From Massilia soli (GTDB lineage Bacteria; Pseudomonadota; Gammaproteobacteria; Burkholderiales; Burkholderiaceae_D): 64,000 bases of DNA. The notes beneath the pieces were generated by a model, which had not been told where the DNA came from, made no database searches, and was given only the letters and a program-made list of their open reading frames with translations. How positions within the stretch are numbered: position 1 is the first letter of the stretch; every line of letters starts with the position of its first letter. The position numbers were made by a program, and so were the translations under genes. Location: the NCBI RefSeq assembly GCF_016809835.1, contig NZ_JAFBIL020000002.1:558001-622000 (forward strand). Reading direction: 5' to 3'. Positions 32,581-40,355 of this stretch are shown piece after piece.

Positions 32581-32888
32581 GGTGGCTTCCTTATAAAAAT
32601 TGTTCATCGATGTCGCTGCGCACGCTTGCAGCGCGGACAACCACAGAATAAATACTTTGACCCGCTCGCTCTGTACGGGAACGCACACAGCAGCGCCTGC
32701 TTTCATGATCGTCAGAAAAAGATGACGGGAGGCAGGAAATTTCTTGAATGTTCGATGGCGCACAGACCTGAAGATGTGAAACAGGCATTCTTCATCACAA
32801 GGAGTACGGAACCAGCGATGTTGTCAGGCAGTCAAATGGCATAGGCGGTTCGTACCACATGACTATCTTAAAGATGGAGTAACTCAAC
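32581..32888. other. 308-base intergenic region
   Basis: It holds the dyad site and -10 for the collagen-like lipoprotein (32645-32686). The rest, 32690-32888, shows no supported gene; a plus-strand frame of 72 codons has no ribosome-binding site or protein-like pattern. I see no clear promoter for the winged-helix gene that follows. Confidence 0.6.
32673..32686 (-). promoter_or_regulatory. Stress-regulon dyad site GTGCGTTCCCGTAC (collagen-like lipoprotein)
   Basis: Perfect motif with T and A flanks. On the minus strand TATTCT (32650-32645) begins exactly 22 bp after it. Confidence 0.65.
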
Positions 32889-33503
32889 ATGCATGCAACG
32901 ACACCTCAATCCCACGCGGCGCAAGGCGACATGAATGTCTCGCGCTCGGCAAATTCCACCCTGATCGAGCGCGTCGCGCCTCAGCCGGCGGAACGTGCCC
33001 CGATTTCGATGGCGCCGATTGAGCGCGTGCGTTCGACCTCGGCCACCCAGCGCCGGATTGAAAATATGCAAAAGCTGATCCAGGAACTGTCGACCCACGA
33101 AATGCTGGCAGACGAAATCGCCTGGTTCCTGAAGTTTTCGCCGTCCGGCGCACGTAAATATATCCGCGACCTGCGCGAAGCGGGCGTGATCGAACTGGCG
33201 CGCTATATCGAAGGCACCGCTACCTACCTGGGCAAGGCGGTCTACCAGATCTCGCCAGACCCGGAGCGCGTCAAGGCCTTCCTGGCCGCGATCGTGCAGC
33301 CGAAGCGCGAAGGCGCCGCTCCGCGCAAGGAGCGTCCAGGCCTGCGCGAGCAGAGCATGGCAGGCAGCGGCCGCCACTTCCACATCCTGGCCGACGACAC
33401 CCATTATGCGATCCGCGTCAACCGCAGCCCGGTGGCCCGCGACCCGCTGGTGGCAGCGCTGTTCGGCGCCGCGCCGAATGCCAAGCAAGAAGGCAACTCG
33501 TAA
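32889..33503 (+). CDS. Winged-helix-like DNA-binding protein, unknown target
   Basis: 204 residues, no signal peptide. A low-complexity N-terminus is followed, at about residues 55-115, by a helix-turn-helix-like unit (LSTHEMLADEIAWFLKFSPSGARKYIRDLREAGVIELARY) in which DEIAWFL...SPSGARKYIRDL...GVI resembles MarR/ArsR-type recognition. A wing-like strand (TATYLGKAVYQIS) follows. The C-terminus has a Lys/Arg-rich linker and an H-F-H-I-L-A-D-D block. A regulator or nucleoid-associated role is likely; I cannot name the family. A terminator follows. Confidence 0.6.
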   Translation: MHATTPQSHAAQGDMNVSRSANSTLIERVAPQPAERAPISMAPIERVRSTSATQRRIENMQKLIQELSTHEMLADEIAWFLKFSPSGARKYIRDLREAGVIELARYIEGTATYLGKAVYQISPDPERVKAFLAAIVQPKREGAAPRKERPGLREQSMAGSGRHFHILADDTHYAIRVNRSPVARDPLVAALFGAAPNAKQEGNS

Positions 33504-33534
33504 TTCCCGACCGGGCCCTGTCCTTCGCCCGAGC

Positions 33535-33568
33535 AACGCCGCCGCACCACCTGGTGCCGCGGCGTTTT
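33535..33568 (+). terminator. Terminator after the winged-helix gene
   Basis: AACGCCGC pairs with GCGGCGTT around an inner ACC/GGT stem, then TTTTGC. Confidence 0.65.
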
Positions 33569-33675
33569 GCATTTTGCGAAGCAATGATTGAAAAGACGCC
33601 AACACACCCCACCTGAGCCACTGCGGCGCCCTTGACGCCATCCACCCACGAACATCTTCGAAAAGGCACACCATC

Positions 33676-34437
33676 ATGTTACCGACTCCCGAATCCCTGG
33701 AAGGCAAACCTGTCCCGCACGTCACGTTCAAGGCCAGGCCGCACGACCAGTGGCAGGATGTCAGCACCGAGCAGTTGTTCAAGGGCAAGACCGTGATCGT
33801 GTTCTCGCTGCCGGGCGCCTACACCCCGACTTGTTCGTCCAGCCACTTGCCGCGCTATAACGAGCTGGCGCCGGTATTTCGCGCCAGCGGCGTCGACGAT
33901 ATCGTCTGCATGGCGGTCAACGATGCCTTCGTCATGAATGAATGGAAACAGGGCCAGGACGCGGCCAGCATCACCTTCATTCCTGACGGCAACGGCGACT
34001 TCAGCGAAGGGATGGGCCTGCTGGTGGACAAGCGCAACCTCGGCTTCGGCATGCGTTCGTGGCGTTATTCGATGCTGGTGCGCGACGGCATTATCGACAA
34101 AATGTTCATCGAGCCGGAGAAGGAGGGCGATCCGTTCGAAGTATCGGACGCCGAAACCATGCTGCGCTACCTCAATCCGCAGGCCAAGGTGCCCGAGCCG
34201 GTGGTCATATTTTCCAAGCCTGGCTGCCCGCACTGCGCGCGCGCCAAGGCGGCGCTGGATGAGCGCGGCCTGCGCTACACCGATATTTCGCAGAGCCAGC
34301 ACATCAATTCCAGCGTGCTGCGCGCGGTGGCGGGCGCCTCGACCTGGCCGCAGGTCTTCATCGGCGGCACCCTGATCGGCGACGCCGACGCCCTCGAACA
34401 GCACCTGGCCTCGACTGCGGTTTCCGGCACGCCATGA
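33676..34437 (+). CDS. Peroxiredoxin-glutaredoxin fusion (hybrid Prx5/Grx)
   Basis: 253 residues. The N-terminal domain (about 1-165) is a Prx5-type peroxiredoxin with the peroxidatic Cys in PGAYTPTCSSSHLP. The C-terminal domain (about 175-245) is a glutaredoxin with a CPHC active site (FSKPGCPHCARAK) and the TWPQVFIGG glutathione-binding motif. Such hybrids reduce peroxides using glutathione directly. Full length for the family. The stop overlaps the next start by 4 bp. Confidence 0.93.
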   Translation: MLPTPESLEGKPVPHVTFKARPHDQWQDVSTEQLFKGKTVIVFSLPGAYTPTCSSSHLPRYNELAPVFRASGVDDIVCMAVNDAFVMNEWKQGQDAASITFIPDGNGDFSEGMGLLVDKRNLGFGMRSWRYSMLVRDGIIDKMFIEPEKEGDPFEVSDAETMLRYLNPQAKVPEPVVIFSKPGCPHCARAKAALDERGLRYTDISQSQHINSSVLRAVAGASTWPQVFIGGTLIGDADALEQHLASTAVSGTP

Positions 34438-35459
34438 GGCTGTCCGTCCTCGACCAGTCGCCGGCCATCGCCGGTATCGACGCTGCGGAAGCGATTCAAG
34501 CCTCGCTGGCGCTGGCGCGCCATTGCGACGCGCTCGGCTACAGCCGCTACTGGCTGTCCGAGCATCACAACAGCACCAGCATCGTCGGCAGCGCCCCCGA
34601 GGTGCTGATGGGGGCGATCGCCGCCACCACCCACCGGATCCGCATCGGCAGCGGCGGCATCATGCTGCCGCATTATTCCGCCCTCAAGGTGGCCGAGCAG
34701 TTTCGGGTACTGGAAGCGCTGGCGCCCGGCCGCATCGACCTGGGCGTCGGCCGCGCGCCGGGATCGGACCGCCTGACGGCGCGCGCGCTGAACCCGCACG
34801 CCACCCCGGGCGCCGATGACTTTCCCCAGCAGGTGCTCGACCTGCGCGACTGGGTCGAGGGCCGGCGCCTGCCGCCCGACCATCCGTACCGCGCGATCAG
34901 CGCGCAGCCGCAGGGCGCCGGCAGCCCGGCCATCTGGATACTGGGCAGCTCGCTGTATGGCGCGCAGCTCGCCGCCCATCTCGGCCTGCCGTATTCGTTC
35001 GCCTATTTCTTCAGCGACGGCAAGGGCGTCGAACAGGCGCTCGACCTGTACCGCAGCAACTACCAGCCAAGCGAGCGCTATCCGCACCCGCAGGCGACGA
35101 TCAGCGTGTGGGCGCTCGCTTGCGAGACCGAACAGGAAGCGCTGCACCAGCTGCAGACCCGCGAGCACTGGCGCGTGCGCTTCGAGCAGGGCCTGCCCGG
35201 GCCGCTGGTGTCGCCCGAGGACGCCGCCGCCTATCCCTACACCACGGCCGAGCTTGACCGGATCGCCGAGATGCGCCGCAGCGCCATCGCCGGCAGTGCC
35301 GAACAGGTCGCCGAAACGCTGCGCGCGCTGGCCGCGCGGCTCGATTTATACGAACTGGTCGTCAACACCTGGGCGCACGAGCGCGCGGTGCGGTCGCGTT
35401 CCTACAGCCTGCTGGCGCAGACCTTCGAACTGACGGCGGAGGGCCCATGGAGGCGCTGA
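34434..35459 (+). CDS. LLM-class flavin-dependent oxidoreductase (luciferase-like)
   Basis: 341 residues. A bacterial luciferase-like TIM barrel: N-terminal LSVLDQSPA, YWLSEHHN (family His pair), IRIGSGGIMLPHYSALKVAEQFRVLEALAPGRIDLGVGRAPGSD, and SPAIWILGSSLYGAQLAA. It uses FMN to oxidise an unknown substrate; the subgroup resembles YhbW. The ATG overlaps the peroxiredoxin stop (ATGA), and its own end overlaps the start of the MtfA-like gene by 13 bp. Confidence 0.9.
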   Translation: MRLSVLDQSPAIAGIDAAEAIQASLALARHCDALGYSRYWLSEHHNSTSIVGSAPEVLMGAIAATTHRIRIGSGGIMLPHYSALKVAEQFRVLEALAPGRIDLGVGRAPGSDRLTARALNPHATPGADDFPQQVLDLRDWVEGRRLPPDHPYRAISAQPQGAGSPAIWILGSSLYGAQLAAHLGLPYSFAYFFSDGKGVEQALDLYRSNYQPSERYPHPQATISVWALACETEQEALHQLQTREHWRVRFEQGLPGPLVSPEDAAAYPYTTAELDRIAEMRRSAIAGSAEQVAETLRALAARLDLYELVVNTWAHERAVRSRSYSLLAQTFELTAEGPWRR

Positions 35460-36319
35460 TCCTGTCGCTGGCCGCGGCCCTTGTGCTGGGCGCGCTGGCG
35501 CTGCCGAAGTGGCGCCTGCGGCGCGCGCTGGCCGAGCCGATGTCGGCGCACCACCTGCAGATCCTCGACGCGAACGTCCCGGTGTACCGCCACATGGACG
35601 GCGCGCTGCAGCTGCAGCTGCAGCGCCTGATCAAGCAGTTCCTGTACCAGAAGAAGTTTATCGGCTGCGCCGGCCAGCACATCGACGATGAAGTGCGCGT
35701 CACCATCGCCGCCCAGGCCTGCATGCTGCTGCTGAACCGGCCCAGCCGGGTCTATGGCGGCCTCGAGACCGTGCTGGTGTATCCGAGCGCGTTCATGGCG
35801 CCGCGCAAGCACGTCGATGCCGCCGGCGTCGTCACCGAGGCGCGCCAGGACTTGCTGGGCGAATCGTGGGGCGATGGCCGGGTGGTGCTGGCCTGGGACC
35901 ATGTGCTGCAAGGCACCCTGAACTGGACCGAAGGCCACAATGTGGTGCTGCATGAATTCGCCCACCAGCTCGACAGCGAGTCGGGCAGCAACAACGGCGC
36001 GCCCTGGCTGGGCGACCGCGCCAGCTACCAGCGCTGGTCCGAAGTGCTGTCGCGCGACTTCGCCAACCTTCAGGTGGACGCGATGTACCGCCAGCAGAGC
36101 GTGCTCGACCATTACGGCGCGAGCAGCCCGGCCGAGTTCTTCGCGGTGGCCACCGAAGCGTTTTTCGCGCGGCCCTACGAGATGGCCAGCCATCACCCGC
36201 AATTGTTCGACCAGTTCCTGCGCTATTACCGGGTCGACCCGCGCGCCTGGCTGGCGCCGCCGGTTGCGCCTGAGCCGGCCGCGTATTACGGCCAGCCGGC
36301 GTATGGCCAGTGGCAATGA
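35447..36319 (+). CDS. MtfA-family zinc peptidase
   Basis: 290 residues. An N-terminal hydrophobic segment (EALILSLAAALVLGALAL) precedes the catalytic region. The zincin motif HEFAHQLD and a downstream Glu in SPAEFFAVATEAFF give the HExxH + E arrangement of MtfA and anthrax lethal-factor-like peptidases. In E. coli MtfA interacts with Mlc and affects glucose PTS control; that role is not assumed here. It is third gene of an overlapping redox/peptidase operon. The C-terminus has a Tyr/Gly/Pro-rich tail. Confidence 0.9.
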   Translation: MEALILSLAAALVLGALALPKWRLRRALAEPMSAHHLQILDANVPVYRHMDGALQLQLQRLIKQFLYQKKFIGCAGQHIDDEVRVTIAAQACMLLLNRPSRVYGGLETVLVYPSAFMAPRKHVDAAGVVTEARQDLLGESWGDGRVVLAWDHVLQGTLNWTEGHNVVLHEFAHQLDSESGSNNGAPWLGDRASYQRWSEVLSRDFANLQVDAMYRQQSVLDHYGASSPAEFFAVATEAFFARPYEMASHHPQLFDQFLRYYRVDPRAWLAPPVAPEPAAYYGQPAYGQWQ

Positions 36320-36343
36320 CGCGATCGCGTTTCGGACCCATTA

Positions 36344-36357
36344 GTGCGTTAGCGAAC
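36344..36357 (+). promoter_or_regulatory. Stress-regulon dyad site GTGCGTTAGCGAAC (gene at 36417)
   Basis: Perfect motif. CATCCT (36380-36385) begins exactly 22 bp after it; the hexamer is weak but in register. Confidence 0.55.
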
Positions 36358-36416
36358 AGAGAAATCCGGGCAAAAGGCGCATCCTGAGAACATCATTGAT
36401 GCAGGAGGGTTTGAGC

Positions 36417-36971
36417 ATGTCCACAATTATTGCAGGTCATTTCCAGCTCCAGGACGAAGTCGACCTGGCGCGCCGCGAGCTGGTCAACGCGGGCTTCCCG
36501 GAAGACCGCATCAGCGGCTTCTTCGTTAACCAGCCGGGGCAGCACGACCTGACCGAAATCGGCGGCGACAACATCCTGTCGCCAGGCGCCAAGGAAACGC
36601 CGGAAGGCGTGGTCGAAGGCGCAGTGGCTGGCGGCGCGGTCGGCCTGGCCATCGGCGCGGCGACTTCGCCAGTGACCGGCCCGATCGGACCGGTCGTCGG
36701 CGGCTTGCTCGGCGCCCACGTTGGATCGCTGTTCAGTTTCTCGAAAATGAAAGATGCGGGCGAGCGCGAAGAGGGCGGCGAAAACCGCGTCGAGCCGCGC
36801 ATGTCTGGCATGCTGCTGGCCGTCGCGCTGCCCGACGGCGCCGACGAAGACCGCGCACTCGAGGTGCTGCGCCGGGTCGGCGCCCACCACATCGAACGCG
36901 CCGAAGGCACCGTGGAGAATGGCGACTGGGTCGACTTCGATCCGCTGAGCATCCCGGTACCGGTGCGCTAA
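36417..36971 (+). CDS. Glycine-rich general-stress-like protein
   Basis: 184 residues; AGGAGGG precedes the ATG at 36417. The N-terminus (IAGHFQLQDEVDLARRELVNAGFPEDRISGFF) resembles the general stress protein 17M fold. A glycine-rich hydrophobic centre (GAVAGGAVGLAIGAATSPVTGPIGPVVGGLLGAHVG) suggests membrane insertion. The C-terminal part repeats a ferredoxin-like half (LLAVALPDGADEDRALEVLRRVGAHHIERAEG). Probably a stress-induced membrane-associated protein. It has a dyad site 60 bp upstream. Confidence 0.78.
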   Translation: MSTIIAGHFQLQDEVDLARRELVNAGFPEDRISGFFVNQPGQHDLTEIGGDNILSPGAKETPEGVVEGAVAGGAVGLAIGAATSPVTGPIGPVVGGLLGAHVGSLFSFSKMKDAGEREEGGENRVEPRMSGMLLAVALPDGADEDRALEVLRRVGAHHIERAEGTVENGDWVDFDPLSIPVPVR

Positions 36972-36985
36972 GCGTACGCCGCCTA

Positions 36986-37016
36986 CAAAAAACCCAGCTG
37001 CGTGCTGGGTTTTTTG
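36986..37016. terminator. Bidirectional terminator
   Basis: AACCCAGC-TGCGT-GCTGGGTT hairpin with an A6 run before and a T6 run after, between convergent genes ending at 36971 and 37036. Confidence 0.85.
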
Positions 37017-37035
37017 TTGCTGCATCAGGTCCTGC

Positions 37036-37806
37036 TCAGGCCGTCATGCGCGCTTCCTCGGGGCGCAGCGTCAGCACCGACACGCCGGCCGCGGTCACCG
37101 CAACGGTGTGCTCGAACTGGGCCGACAGCGAGCCGTCGCGGGTCACCACGGTCCAGCCGTCGGCCTCGGTCCTGACGCTGCGCCCGCCCTTGTTGAGCAT
37201 CGGCTCGATCGTAAATACCATGCCCTCGCGCAGCACCAGGCCGGTGCCGCGCTCGCCGAAATGCAGCACCTGCGGTTCTTCGTGCATCTTGCGGCCAATG
37301 CCATGGCCGCAGTATTCGCGCACCACCGAATAGCCGTTGCGCTTGGCGTGGCGCTCGATCGCCCAGCCGACGTCGCCCAGGCGCGCGCCAGGACGCACGG
37401 CGCGGATGCCTTTCCACATGGCTTCGTAGGTGGTCTGAACCAGCCGCCGGGCGGCCAGGTCGACCTCGCCCACCAGGTAGGTCTTGCTGGAGTCGGCGAT
37501 ATAGCCGTTCTTTTCCAGCGTCACATCGAAATTGACGATGTCGCCGTCCTTGAGCACCTCCGCCTGCGATGGCACGCCGTGGCATACCACCTGGTTGACC
37601 GAGGAATTCAACACGAAACCGTAATCGTACTGGCCCTTGCTGGCGGGCCGCGACGCGAGCTCGCCGACAATGAACTGCTCGACCAGGGTGTCGACCTGCA
37701 GCGTCGTCATGCCAGCCAGCTGGAGCCGGTCCAGCATGCCGAACACGCGGGCCAGCAGGCGGCCCGATTCGGCCATCAGGGCAAGCTCGTGCGGCTGCTT
37801 GGTCAT
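37036..37806 (-). CDS. map: Methionine aminopeptidase, type I
   Basis: 256 residues. It removes N-terminal Met from nascent proteins. The pita-bread metal ligands are present in order: NFDVTLEKNGYIADSS (two Asp), GHGIGRKMHEEP (His), FTIEPM (Glu) and SAQFEHT (Glu), plus the substrate His in VCHGVPS. The ATG overlaps the stop of the ParD-like gene (ATGA), so it is translationally coupled to it. This is not next to rpsB or other translation genes, so it is probably an extra MetAP copy; a main map gene would be expected elsewhere in the genome. Confidence 0.92.
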   Translation of the reverse strand: MTKQPHELALMAESGRLLARVFGMLDRLQLAGMTTLQVDTLVEQFIVGELASRPASKGQYDYGFVLNSSVNQVVCHGVPSQAEVLKDGDIVNFDVTLEKNGYIADSSKTYLVGEVDLAARRLVQTTYEAMWKGIRAVRPGARLGDVGWAIERHAKRNGYSVVREYCGHGIGRKMHEEPQVLHFGERGTGLVLREGMVFTIEPMLNKGGRSVRTEADGWTVVTRDGSLSAQFEHTVAVTAAGVSVLTLRPEEARMTA

Positions 37807-38015
37807 GCCGCGCTCAGCATCGGTTGGTCGGCGGACACGCCGGCGGACTGGTACTCGCGCCGGATGATCTCGCTGAAACCGAGGGTCGGGTTGGTTTCGC
37901 ACAGCATGCCGACCTTGATCCAGAATTCCGCCTGCGCGTTGATGGAACGGCAAGATACTTTGCTGGCCCTGCGCAGCTGCTCGTGCAGGTCCTGGTCGAT
38001 GTTGACAATGCCCAT
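37803..38015 (-). CDS. ParD-like antitoxin-type protein
   Basis: 70 residues from the ATG at 38015, which has GGAGCAAC upstream. The N-terminus IVNIDQDLHEQLRRASKVS is a ribbon-helix-helix DNA-binding strand and helix, followed by SINAQAEFWIKVGMLCETNP, the family pattern of ParD-like antitoxins of Burkholderiales. No ParE-type toxin follows; the coupled gene is methionine aminopeptidase. Two direct repeats upstream (38027-38063) are placed for autorepression. Confidence 0.85.
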   Translation of the reverse strand: MGIVNIDQDLHEQLRRASKVSCRSINAQAEFWIKVGMLCETNPTLGFSEIIRREYQSAGVSADQPMLSAA

Positions 38016-38026
38016 TTGTTGCTCCA

Positions 38027-38063
38027 TATACGTTTCGTATGCGAATTGTATACGTTCCGCATA
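38027..38063 (-). promoter_or_regulatory. Direct-repeat operator upstream of parD-like/map
   Basis: TATACGTTTCGTATG (38027-38041) and TATACGTTCCGCATA (38049-38063) are near-identical and start 22 bp apart, two helical turns. Each contains a short inverted repeat (TACG...CGTA). Spacing and place suit cooperative binding by the ribbon-helix-helix protein. Confidence 0.55.
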
Positions 38064-38087
38064 GAAAAGCAAGCCGGCTTGCCTCCG

Positions 38088-38948
38088 TCAATGGGCCATC
38101 AGTACCGGGACGGTCATGCCTTCGAGCACAGTGCGGGTGGCGCCGCCCAGGATGGTTTCGCGGAAGCGCGAATGGCCGTACGCCCCCATCACCAGCAGGT
38201 CGGCGCCGCGATCGGAGGCCAGCGTCAGCAGCGCATCGCCCACCTCGTGGCGCCGGTGGCCGCGCTTTTGCTCGACCGGCACCACCGTCAGTGTCGCCTG
38301 AATGCCGTGCCGGGCCAGGTAGCGGACCGGATCGGCCGCGGTCGCGTCGGCCACCGTGCGGGTTCCGCTGCGCGTGTCGAACACGGCGATCGTGACCGAG
38401 TCGGCGCGCGCCAGCAGCGGGATCGCCAACTGCATCGCGCGCGCCGCCTCGCGGCTGGCGTCCCACGACACCAGCACATGGCGGCCGGGATCGGCTGCCC
38501 CGATGGCATACGGCAGCAGCAGCACCGGCCGCCCCGAGTGGATCACGACGTAGGCCGGGAAGTCGGCCATCAGCGGGGCGGTGGCCTGGCCGGGCTCGGC
38601 CTGGCCGATCACCACCAGGTCGGCGGCGCGCGCGTGCAGGCTGATGCCGGCGCCGGCTTCATCGTCGATCAGGCGGCCCTCGTACGAGGGCACGCCGCTG
38701 GCCGCCATGTGGCCGTCGAACAGGGCCAGCGCATCGCGGCCGCGCTCGCGCAGGAAGTCGAGATGCAGCGCCAGGGTCGGGTCGTTCGCTTCCGATGGCA
38801 TCGCCTGGTACAGGAAGCGCGACACGCCGCTGAGCGCGGCGCCGATGACATGCGCGCCGCTGCGCCTGGCGATGGCCGCCGCCGCGCCAAGCCGGTCGGC
38901 GCAACGCGCGCCATCGTCGACATGCACCAGGATCGTCTTGTAGTCCAT
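38088..38948 (-). CDS. Tandem-domain universal stress protein
   Basis: 286 residues; GAGGTAAC precedes the ATG. Two UspA domains in tandem: the first starts KTILVHVDDGARCADRL, the second at about 150 (HVLVSWDASREAARAM) ends with the ATP-binding motif GAYGHSRFRETILGGATRTVL. The first domain lacks the full GxxG...GS motif, so probably only the second binds ATP. The divergent phaB gene across a 142-base region suggests joint control under low oxygen or nutrient stress. Confidence 0.92.
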   Translation of the reverse strand: MDYKTILVHVDDGARCADRLGAAAAIARRSGAHVIGAALSGVSRFLYQAMPSEANDPTLALHLDFLRERGRDALALFDGHMAASGVPSYEGRLIDDEAGAGISLHARAADLVVIGQAEPGQATAPLMADFPAYVVIHSGRPVLLLPYAIGAADPGRHVLVSWDASREAARAMQLAIPLLARADSVTIAVFDTRSGTRTVADATAADPVRYLARHGIQATLTVVPVEQKRGHRRHEVGDALLTLASDRGADLLVMGAYGHSRFRETILGGATRTVLEGMTVPVLMAH

Positions 38949-38991
38949 CTGTTACCTCCGTCGTGGTGAATTCTTCAGTCCGATTGATCTT

Positions 38992-39033
38992 TTGATATCG
39001 CTCAATGTTACGGGGCGTAAGCACTCCTAGACT
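38992..39033 (+). promoter_or_regulatory. FNR/ANR-type box and -10 of phaB
   Basis: TTGATATCGCTCAA (38992-39005) matches the FNR consensus TTGAT-N4-ATCAA at nine of ten positions. TAGACT (39028-39033) begins exactly 22 bp after it, which is class II placement near -41.5. A separate inverted repeat TTACG-GGG-CGTAA (39008-39020) lies between them. Confidence 0.6.
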
Positions 39034-39090
39034 TGGCCCTTCACGCCGCGCGCACACGCGTGAACGGACAACTGAGAATGGAGACAAGCA

Positions 39091-39837
39091 ATGGAAAACA
39101 ATAAAGTAGCTTTGGTCACGGGCGGCATGGGTGGCCTCGGAACCGCAATTTGCCGGCGCCTGCACGATGCGGGATTCAAGGTCGCGGCGACCTTCTCGCC
39201 TTCCAATCCTACACCCGAAGCCTGGATGGCGGCGCAGCGCGACGACGGCTACCGCTTCATGTCGTACAAGGTGGACGTGAGCAACTACGCCGATGCCGAA
39301 TGGATGATGCAAAAGCTGCTGTCCGAGTGCGGCCGCCTGGACGTGCTGGTCAATAACGCCGGCGTCACCCGCGACCAGACCATGCGCAACATGGAATATG
39401 CCGACTGGAGCGCGGTGATCCGCGCCAACCTCGACAGCGTGTTCAACATGAGCAAGCAGGCGATCGAGCCGATGATGGCGCAGAAGTGGGGCCGCATCAT
39501 CAACATTTCGTCGGTCAACGGCCAGAAGGGCGCCTACGGCCAGGCCAACTACGCGGCGGCCAAGGCCGGCATGCACGGGCTGACCAAGTCGCTGGCGCTG
39601 GAGCTTGCGCGCCACGGCGTCACCGTCAACACCGTCTCGCCAGGCTACCTGAACACCAAGATGGTGCAGCAGGTGCCGCAGGATATCCTGGTCGGGCGGA
39701 TCCTGCCGCAGATCCCGCTGGGCAGGCTGGGCGAGCCGCGCGAAGTGGCGGCGCTGGTGGCTTACCTGGCCTCGCAGGAAGCCGGCTTTGTCACTGGCGC
39801 CAACATCGCCATCAACGGCGGCCAGCACATGTCGTAG
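39091..39837 (+). CDS. phaB: Acetoacetyl-CoA reductase (PhaB)
   Basis: 248 residues. A short-chain dehydrogenase that reduces acetoacetyl-CoA to (R)-3-hydroxybutyryl-CoA with NADPH for polyhydroxybutyrate. Motifs: VTGGMGGLG (cofactor), NNAGVTRDQTM, the catalytic NISSVNGQKG Ser, YAAAKAGMHG with Tyr and Lys, and the family end GANIAINGGQHM. It stands alone, away from phaC and phaA, behind an FNR-like box. GGAGAC precedes the ATG. Confidence 0.92.
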   Translation: MENNKVALVTGGMGGLGTAICRRLHDAGFKVAATFSPSNPTPEAWMAAQRDDGYRFMSYKVDVSNYADAEWMMQKLLSECGRLDVLVNNAGVTRDQTMRNMEYADWSAVIRANLDSVFNMSKQAIEPMMAQKWGRIINISSVNGQKGAYGQANYAAAKAGMHGLTKSLALELARHGVTVNTVSPGYLNTKMVQQVPQDILVGRILPQIPLGRLGEPREVAALVAYLASQEAGFVTGANIAINGGQHMS

Positions 39838-39842
39838 CGCCG

Positions 39843-40229
39843 TCAGGGCGCGCGCTTTTCGGCGCGCGTCTGGCAGGTGATGCACAGGCGCGCGTCGGGC
39901 CGCGCCTGCAGGCGGGAAAAACCGATCGGGTTGCCGCATTCTTCGCACTCGCCATAGCTGCCGTCGGCCAGCTTGGCGATGGCGTGCTTAACCGACAGCA
40001 TCTGCGCGGCGTTCATGCCGGCCGCTTCCAGCGCGAGGTCATTCAGCAGGCGCACGGTGGCCTTGTCGGCGGGCGATGTTTCCACCTCCTGTACCGGCAG
40101 GTCGTGCGCGCTCTCGACGACGTCGATATCGTCCTGGCGCGCCAGCGCCGCGCGGCGCTGCTCCAGCAAGCCCGCGAGAGTCGCGATCTGGCCCTGGTCG
40201 AGACCATGCATGGCGTGCAGGCCGCTCAT
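39843..40229 (-). CDS. TraR/DksA-family zinc-finger protein
   Basis: 128 residues. The C-terminal zinc finger ECEECGNPIGFSRLQARPDARLCITCQ carries the four Cys of the TraR/DksA family, after the typical KLADGSYG segment. The N-terminal part is helical. It may bind the RNA polymerase secondary channel like DksA; the acidic tip residues of DksA are not obvious here. It converges on phaB with a 5-base gap. Confidence 0.88.
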   Translation of the reverse strand: MSGLHAMHGLDQGQIATLAGLLEQRRAALARQDDIDVVESAHDLPVQEVETSPADKATVRLLNDLALEAAGMNAAQMLSVKHAIAKLADGSYGECEECGNPIGFSRLQARPDARLCITCQTRAEKRAP

Positions 40230-40355
40230 TGTGTGTACCCCGCGTTGTGGAAAAAAAGCGCGCTGCCGCCATGGCAGGCTGATACCAGTGTAGCGCGTTC
40301 AGGCGGTAATGAACATGGGCGCACGCACGTGCGCGGCTGCCGCGGCCGGGCGGCC

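Noticed and set aside
38984-38996. TTGATCTTTTGAT upstream of phaB as an FNR box
   Set aside because: It is a direct rather than inverted repeat; the overlapping TTGATATCGCTCAA fits FNR much better.
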